From Ophiothrix spiculata (Eukaryota; Echinodermata; Ophiuroidea; Amphilepidida; Ophiotrichidae): 51,891 nt of DNA. The stretch's first letter is position 1, and the number at the start of each line of letters is the position of its first letter. The translations under genes were made by a program, and so were the position numbers. The notes under the pieces are model-generated. The model saw only the letters and a list, made by a program, of their open reading frames with translations, was not told where the DNA came from and ran no database searches. The DNA lies in the NCBI GenBank assembly GCA_000969725.1, contig JXSR01S045158.1; one strand, 5' to 3'. Below are positions 40,401 through 49,900 of this stretch, in pieces.

Positions 40401-43400
40401 TTGTGGATTATTGAGTATCGCCCAACACAAATGTTGTTAGTACTAGTCGATATATCGCCCATGCAAACATGGCGACTTATGGTACCCGGGCTAGTACACG
40501 ATAGTTTTATAATAAATGAGACATATCTGCACGTTATACTATGGTACTATCTTTCATCATTTAAACAGTTTCTAAGGACGATCCCGCCAGTTTTAACTAT
40601 GTGAAGTCTTGACAGTTAAAATAAAACGTAAAATTCAAGGTAAAATCGCAACAGCAAATGACAGCAACCCGCATGGCGCGGCTGCTGTCAATTACTGGAT
40701 TACTCTCGATAAAAAAGAGAGAAAGACCAGGGCGTAACTCTACGGGCTAAATTAATATTCACAAAGCAATGCACGCATGTTTCTGAGACAAACCTTTTTT
40801 TTAAACCTAAATATAGAACTTTTTCAATGACTATGTATTGTTTGTAATCCTAAGACATGCCTACTCCCAGTACCCAGAGCTGCGTAAGATTTTCATTTGT
40901 TCTCTTTATTAGAAATCAAATGAATATTATGAACCATATTGAACTTGAATGACCCTAATTTTATAAAAAATTTGCCATGTGTCTTTCATAATTCATGAAT
41001 ATTTTTGTTGTGGTTACTTTCAAACAATGGAAATAATGGAATATAGGTGAAAGATCATATTAAGTAGTTGCCATCTTAAGCTTACAATGACCTCATAAAA
41101 CTAATCCAAGTATTTAACTGGATATACATACCGCCATTTCGTGGTTTGTCTTCATCACCATCAACAGGTTCTGCACCAGAAAGTTGGTTGCCATGATCAC
41201 CAGAGGTCACATTGCTCACTGATCTGGGGTTATCCCTGATATGGTCCGATGAGCACAAATTCCACACGTTTTGTGTTATTTCACCGTTACCATGCACGGT
41301 ATGACAATTGGAATGTCCTGATGACTCACAGGTGCTTTGTGTTTTGTGACAATGGGGTAAACCTGGATCGGTATTGTCTTGTGATTCTTGCATGATCAGC
41401 ATATTGGCACTACCGTCAATCGTTGTCGTGGAAACATCATAACAAGCCCAATCATCCAAAGACGTAGTGTCTTCCGTGTCTGAATCTACACTGTATTGAT
41501 CGTAGAACCCCTCAAGGCCTATATCTTGATCCATACTACAAATGTGCTGACTCATTAACTTATCATCACAGTCAAAATTCTGTGATTCAATGTATGTATC
41601 TTCAAAACTAGTCCTTTTACTCATACTCCCATCCAATGGTAAACTAAAATTATCACAACTTTGAGTCCTCTCCTCACATCCAACCAAATCGTTGACCCCA
41701 TGCTCTTTATCAAACTTACTGTCAAGGTCATGAACCAAGTTCAATTTTGAACTGTCCTTTTCACAATGCCCCGAGGCAAAGTTTGGTTGGCCTCCTTTGT
41801 CTTCACACATACCACAGCTATCCACATTATCCTGGTAATGATCATTACCATTATCCTGGTTTTCATAATCACAGCAGTGGAAAATATCTTCCACCACAAC
41901 ACTCAAATTGTCAGAGCCTGAAGCCAAACCACCATCATGACTCTTTGACCCATCCAATAAACCAACCCCAGGTTTTGTATCTTCTTCATGTTCCACCACA
42001 TCTTGTAAACTTTGTTTTGATTCTACACTTTCCCAACATGTCTCTTCCAACTTTGACACTGTTGTATCATGAACTGGAGATTTTTCAATATGCTTCCAGC
42101 ACCTCATTTCAACACCAATATCATCTTTTCCTTGATGTCCAGAACTTGAATCACTCCCTTCACTCAGATGTCTTGAACTTGAATCACTCTCTTCATGTTG
42201 GTTTCCGTTCAAAATCTTCAAACCATCAAAATCAATCAGACTTGCATCTTTGCCCTTGTAATCCTTTGCACTCTGCTTTACACCACTGCTACCCATCGAG
42301 TCTGCTATTCCACCTTCCCTGCATTCCTCCTTCAATGTAGTCGTCCAAGTCTCTGCATCATCATCGTCAGTTTCTATCAAGTCATCTTCGGTATCTCCTG
42401 CCCCTTCGTCAAGCTCCTCCAACTGTCCTTGTTGCTGCACAGAAAAGATTGATTTTCTTCCTGGTTCATATAATGTTGATGTCCACTTATGTTCTGGACA
42501 GTAGCTACAAAATAAAATACACATGAACACTTGAATTAATGTTATGTCAATGTAAAAATCAATAAATGACAGACAAAATCTGTACTGCATGTCAGAGAGA
42601 AAGGCAAGTGAACTACCACTATTTCAGTAATGGTGTAATTTGGCACATTGTTTATAATACAAATAAAAATCGCCAATTTTTCAAGTGAATTTAACCAAAG
42701 AAGTTAAAAAGCTCAAATGTTAAGGTTCTGTACCGCTTGGGTTAAGGCAAGTGAACTATCGGTAATTTAGCACCCTGTATATAGAACAAAATAAAAATTG
42801 AAAAATTATTGAAAGCTAATTATTTAAAAGCTAATTATTTAAACCAAAACAGTTAAAAAGCTCCCATGTTTTTAAGGCATCAAAATTCAAGGTTCATTTT
42901 GGTAGGAGGACTGCTGCAGAGCTTAAATATAAAAGTGAAATTTATATGTGAAGTTTGTCAAGCTGCAGGTATAATTTGGATAGGTTTAGCTTGATGCTAG
43001 AACTTGAAATGGATTAATGGAAATCAATAATATAGAATTATTTCAATTAATTTTTAAACAATTCTTGTGCCTCGACTTTTATTCCATATTATGAACACAA
43101 TTATTCCTACTCAAATACACCCTTCACATTGCTGGGAAAGCAGTAGCTGCCAAGGATGTTCTTGATGGGTTGCAGAGGTGACCGGTTTAAAAAGCGATGG
43201 GAAAATTGACATTTTCTAAAGATTTCCAAAGTAAAAACACTTAGATTTTAGGGTTACTTTGTTGTATTTTTCTTTTTTCTGACAGAATAATCCTAACAGG
43301 AAACAGATTGATTCACCCAACGACGGTCACTGATACTCCTAATAAAAATCACGATATTGATAGAGTTGTGATTGGATTATAGTAAGTAACGCATTGTGGT

Positions 43401-43884
43401 CTATGTTGAAAATGATGACTGATGATCTCAATTTGTTGTAAGAATTAAAAGCACTAGCAAGATGCCCGTGCAGATGATTAGAGCATACTATTTTGAACTT
43501 ATTGACCTTTAGTACATTGATAATGTTTAATTTATTTTAATGTTTAGTTTAATTTTTTCGTAGGCTTATCACCTAACATAACCCCCGGTCAGTCATTTTG
43601 ATTTTGAGATTAACTTTCCCGTAGCCTTAAACCTGGGTCACCTCGTCCCGTACATACTACACAAAATAGTTTAATTTTCCCGTGAAAGTTTTTTGATGTT
43701 CTTATTCTGTATATTATCTTGCATTTCTGCTCTCTGCTCCCATGAATCACTGATCCCGTATCATGGTGATAATCATGCCGTCTGATAATCCTGCCGTATA
43801 AGTTTCCCGTTTCCCGTTAACCTTAACCCCAACCCCCACCCGCCCCGTAGGCCTACACAAAATAGTTTATTTTCCCATGATCAT

Positions 43885-43915
<31 letters not shown>

Positions 43916-46900
43916 ACTCTCTGCTCCCTGAATCATCCCATATTATGGTGATAATGTAAGTTAATTTTCCCGTAGCCCCCGCCAGATGATTAGAGCATAC
44001 TATTTTGAACTTATTAAACCTTTTGTCGTACATTGATAATGTTTATTCTATTTTAATGTTTAGTTTGATTTTCCCGCCCGTTTTCCCCGGTTTTCCCGTA
44101 ACCTTAACCACCAATGTATTTTTACCTTAACCTGGCTCCCCCGCCCTGTAAGTGAATACACAAAAAAGTTGTATTTTCCCGTATAAAGTTTTTTTGATAT
44201 TCTTATTCTGTATCATCTTGCATTTCTGATAACAATTTTTCCCGGTGATGCCATCTTCCGTGAATCATCCCGTACCATCGTGCATAATGCTGCGTAAGTC
44301 CACCGTTTTCCCTGTCAGTTAATTTTCCAGTAGCCTTGAACCTGGCATTGCCGCTAACCGTGCGTCATTGCTATTGCGTGCATCGCGAAATGTCCTTGGA
44401 TGCGTTTTGTTTACACACGCACTCGGCTAGTAATTTTGAGACTCTGTGCGCATGCGTAAGACGCTCATTAAAGGCAAAAAAGGACCAAAATACAGGTTTT
44501 TTGCACTTTTTGACGCAACCAGTTTACGGCTTTTGCCGATTTATAGGTTAGAACCTTCCTTGGGTTTTCCTCTACCTTGCCCGTGCATTTTACGCCGTTT
44601 AGATCAAAACTGAGGGAGCCTTTTACTAACATACCCACCCACCCACCCACATACATACACCACTACTCAAATTATAGTAAGATACATCTAAAGCATTCAG
44701 GGGTGGATCCAATAACTTTCAACAGAGGAACGCCATTAAGAAATTTGAAAAGAGTTATACCTAAGCATCATCACTCTGCAGATGTTTCTGAACATTAAGA
44801 TTAATTCTAAAGGAGCAAAACCATTAAAAACACAGCGGCAGCTTGGCACTTACTTAAATGTAGGCACTACTCTGTAAAAATAAGAGGGGGCCTGAGCCAG
44901 GGGCACACCCCACTTAAATCCTCTCCTGTCATTTATCTATAATCAACATTTTATCTGATATATGAGCTGGTTATTCTTCTTTGTTCATGATTACATTACT
45001 TGCTAAGATGCTCTTATGACAACGTAGCCCCCTTTGGCTTCTTGGTACAAGAACTATTTAATTGTCTTGATAGTGTAATATTTGTTTACTGGTGATTTCT
45101 ACTATTTAACATTTGAACCTGCCACCCCATAACCCAATGAGTTTTGGCACCAAAAGCAGCTGTCAAGTGTTCATTTTGTTATAATACTTTGCATAAAATG
45201 TTTAGAATAACTGTCACTGTATAAATAAATAAAAAATTATGAGCAAGGGCGTTTTTTATTTTTTACTTGTATCACATATACAATTCATACCAAATACCAC
45301 AGTTGTAACTCTACATTTAATAAAGCCATAACATTCTGCTTCAGCACATTTAATACAAAAAAGACAAGCAATAATAAAAACCCTCTAGCAACGTTCATTT
45401 TTCTTCAGATCCATCATGTTGGAAAACTTAAGATTAAAGACCTTGAACAATAATTGAAAGTCAGCTTTGTATTATATGATTAATGGAAAGGAGCCTTCAT
45501 TCAACAAAATGGGTTACTTAATAAGTCAAGCATTATGTGGCTTGCCTTACATACATCGTCAGGTCTTTATTTGTTAAAAAACATATAATTCAAAAAATGG
45601 GTCGTCATTCAGAAAATGCAAACAATTGAATAAATGAAGTTGAAAACTGACTTAATGCAAATGGAATGGTGTGCAGGAGTGTACACGGGGGTACCTCTGA
45701 TATAATGGAAAGGATCGGGTTATGGTGGCTCATTAATTCAAGAATTTTCAATTATATTTGCTGAAGAGTCACGTACAACAGGAAATATTTGAAAAGTGCA
45801 TGCCGTACGCAAAATACTAATAAATTTCCTTTGTTTCCCTTTATATTTTGGAATACGTTAAGGACAAGACAGATTAGTTGCCAGCCAGATTTGAGCCTAT
45901 TGAGAGAAAGTTTGCAGATACAAAAATATGGAAATGCAGAAGTCCCAGTGGGCACAAATTTACTTCTCAACGTTGATACCTCAACTTCTCAACGTTGATA
46001 TTTGGTTGAGAAATGAGTTGAATTTGTAACAATGATCAACCAAATTTCAACTTTCTCAACCAAAATTCAACTATAATTCAACCAAAATTCAACCATCTCA
46101 ACCTCATTTCAACCTCATTTCAACCAAATATCAACCAAAATTTCAATAGTTGAATAATGGTTGATTTGACGTTGAGATATCAACTTTGTGGTTGAATTGT
46201 GGTTGATTTGAAGTTGAGATATCAACTTTGTGGTTGAATCGTGGTTGATTTGAAGTTGAGATATCAACCTTGATAAAAGGTTGATTTTAAGTTGAAATAT
46301 CAATGTTGATATCTCAACTACAAATCAACCACAATTCAACCATAAAGTTGATATCTCAACGTCAAATCAACCATAATTCTACTATTTAAATTTTTGGTTG
46401 AAATTTGGTTGATTTTAGGTTGAATTTTGGTTGAATTATAGTTGAATTTTGGTTGAGAAAGTTGAATTTTGGTTGATCATTGTTACAAATTCCACTCATT
46501 TCTCAACCAAATATCAACGTTGAGAAATGGTTTAGAAGTTGTTTTGTGCCCACTGGGGTACCAATTTCTGTGGCCACATTTCCCCTGTAAGTTCATAATT
46601 TGAGCATGTTTTAATAGAGAGTTTTTAGTACATATTTTACTGTATGAAGTTGTATTACGATTACAATAGATTGACCTTTCTATTTCAAATCTTTGGGACC
46701 AGTCCACCTTAGTTAGCAATTCTCTGTAAACATTGATTGTCAATTGCCATTTTGAATCAATCAGGAATCCGATGTAACCCTAAGTTGAAAATTTATAGAT
46801 TGCATACAATTGAATCAACTAATCAGAAGATAAAAATATTTATGAGTTATATAACAATCAATATAAGCATTTTCTTTGGGTTAAACGATCCACTATGAAA

Positions 46901-49900
46901 ATGTGTAAGCTTCAGTAAATGGCGTGGGATTCAGAGATACAGGGATGGTTATGGCTTTTTGTAATTTTGCCTGAAAATGTGAATTTCCCAATACTTTTGT
47001 ACAGTGAAGATCCAAGCATTTTGCCTGAATTCAGGCAAAAACCTGAAGATAATCATGCCTGAGAGAATTCACAGAATATTGGTTAAACACCAGCTTCAAG
47101 GTGACCTTACAGTAGGTACAATGTCAACAGGTTGCAGGCGGAAGTATTGAAGTATATGTTTAAATCAGGAAAATTGACAATGTGAATGTTTTTTCTTCAG
47201 CTAAAAATCTGGTTTCCTATTGGTCACTTTCCATCATATTTTTGCTTATAACAACATTGTGGCTCAAAAGCAATACAAACTTTCACAGTTTTAACATTCA
47301 TTTTTGAACAAATCTGGTCACCTCCCTTTAAGGTGACCTTACCTTTAAGGTGACCTTATGGTAGCACTGTTCAAGGTATTTTTGCCAACCAAGGTCATGA
47401 TCAGGCTATAATATAATAGGATGTGGTTGCACCATTAGCTACATGCCTTCCTACCGGCATCCTGATGTCCCTGTATTATCTACGTACCAGACGTCTTTGA
47501 CATGAAATCTACTTCCTTGATATGATCTAGTTAACTCATTGATTACATATGCGTCAAATGATGCCCATGCACCATCACAAAATTCTTCAACATGAAGTTG
47601 ATTTCCATGATACAATATAGAAAACTCATTAGGTTAAACAGGATAATTTTGTAATTCTATTCTCATTGGTTTATTATTATCAATTTTAACAACTCAAGGA
47701 TTTCCCAATTTTAACAACTCAACAGATTTCCTTATGCAGGAGTATACCGTTATTCATTTGTGATGAACCTACAGTAGATATTCAAATTAGCGTGTCATGT
47801 AATTAAGGTACAGCATTCGTGGCAGTGTGTTAAAGCAGTACACATAACTCTGCGCACTGTTCATTGCCTGGTGCTTGGGTACAGTTACAAATGGCAAAGC
47901 TGCAAACATTTAAAAACTAGCATTTGCTTCAGATTTTATGAAGTAAAGATATCTGTTGAATTGAAAACATTTAAAATTTAATTTAATTCCCTATACATTT
48001 TGGACATAGGTTTTCAGAATGATTTTTATTGTTGAAAGATATTCAAACATGCTACTGAGTTGTTCATCACAAATCAGCAATTCTGCATACGATGCGTCAA
48101 CATATTTTTATTACATTCCACCCTTAGACTAAACTATGCAGATGTATGGATGCATCAGGGGGCAAACTACACGAGAGATTGGAATGTACATAAATGTAGA
48201 TTTCTGGGATGTACATTCATGTACATTCAACTCAATACGGTTGTGTGCCTCATAAACTGCGTGTACGTGCACGTAGACATGCGACTTGGTAGTATAACGC
48301 GTAGGCATAAACATACGCGCAGTTAAATATGCAGAGTGAATCCACATTTGGTTTACGCATCATCGTGTAGACACAATCTCTACTCCTGGAATGTACATCG
48401 ATGTACATTCCAAGCTCTTGTGTAGTTTGCCCCAGTGTTGATTTGTGATGAACTCTGTAGCGTGTTTGAATACCTAAATTGTTACTGCAAGAGTCTGACC
48501 GCTGCTTACGGCTGTCGATATAGTCAATTCAATATGCCACAACTGCACAGGCTGATCAGTATCAGTCAATGCGCAACATGATAAGACCAACACTCGCAAA
48601 TAATGATGTTGCAATCTGATGGCTGACATATCTCGGAAAGCACTCGCAGAAATCTCTATAAAGGTCCATACATAGTACATCACAACTGCGGTGCAGTACA
48701 TTATTTACCACACTGTACACTTTGCTGCAAAAACTGCAATGCGGCACCTCATTCAATTTGAATCAATCTTTACTTTAAACGCCAACATCAATGTGTGGCT
48801 AGGTGCGACAAAAAATAACTGATATATTGGTAAATTTACAGTACTGCACTGTAGTTTTGGTGCACTATGAAAGAACATCTAGGTCCATCACCTTCAAAGA
48901 CCATGCATGTGTAAATTTGACCCAAGTGATGCAACATACCTTTTGCATATTCCTTGCAGCCATGTATCAATAGATTTGAAGTAGTACTGCATACTGTGGT
49001 AGCTCTTGGCTTCAAACCTGTAGGATTCAAACACCTGCACCTTGCCTTTCTGCCATCTGGCACCGATTGTCTTGGGTCCATCACCTGCCCAGATTTCAAC
49101 ATGGACCATGTCATGTCTTTGCTTCTTACCTTAATAAAATGTAAAACACATAAGAAAAATCAAAACCTAAAGTTTCCTTTAAAACAATGTTTTCAACCTA
49201 AGCATGTGATTGTTTCCCCTTTTGTATTACATAAAGAAATTGGCAAATGTCTGAAGCTTATCAATAGTAGATATTGTGTCAGACAACTTGGATGATAAAT
49301 GGATAGAAAGAAAGAAAGGCCGATTTATTATTATACATTTTGAAGTCAGTTTGGTTCACTTTAATTGGTATTTTAAGCTTTCAGCATTTAAACATTATGG
49401 CCTGTATTACAGAAAGGTGTTTAGCTAAACTACGGTTTTAATTTCTCGTCAACAGCATGGCTTATTAAACTGTTCCACGTGAAAGCTGCGATGATGCATA
49501 TCATTCCTGGACAGTTGATGCTCAGTTAAAAACCAAGGTTTAGCTACATACCTTTCTGGAATACAGGCCAGATGGTCTCATATATATGCACTGGTTAAAA
49601 CGTAAACACACAATTAAAAAAAAAATACAAATTACGCATTTAGCACATGGCTCATGAGCACTACATTTAAATCAAGAATTCCAGGATTAGGACATAACAT
49701 TTCTCTTCCTGAAAACATAAAGCTCTTACTTTTCTTGTTATGATATATCCCTGATATAAACACTAGATCGCCAGGTTTCATGTCCCCCTCCTTATCTATG
49801 GTGATTGGTAGCGTATCATATTGGTAGGCTTGATTCCACGGACCAATGTCAAAGCCAAAATCTTCTTTGATATCTCGTAAGACTTGCCTCACCAAGGCAC

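Noticed and set aside
41747..42340. 197-codon plus-strand open frame
   Set aside because: It is the antisense of TTLL10 exon c; its His/Leu/Ser-rich translation is a mirror of the acidic coding strand.
45944..46557. CRISPR-like array of short repeats
   Set aside because: The units are degenerate, contiguous and arranged as one large inverted repeat in a eukaryotic intron, with no spacers.
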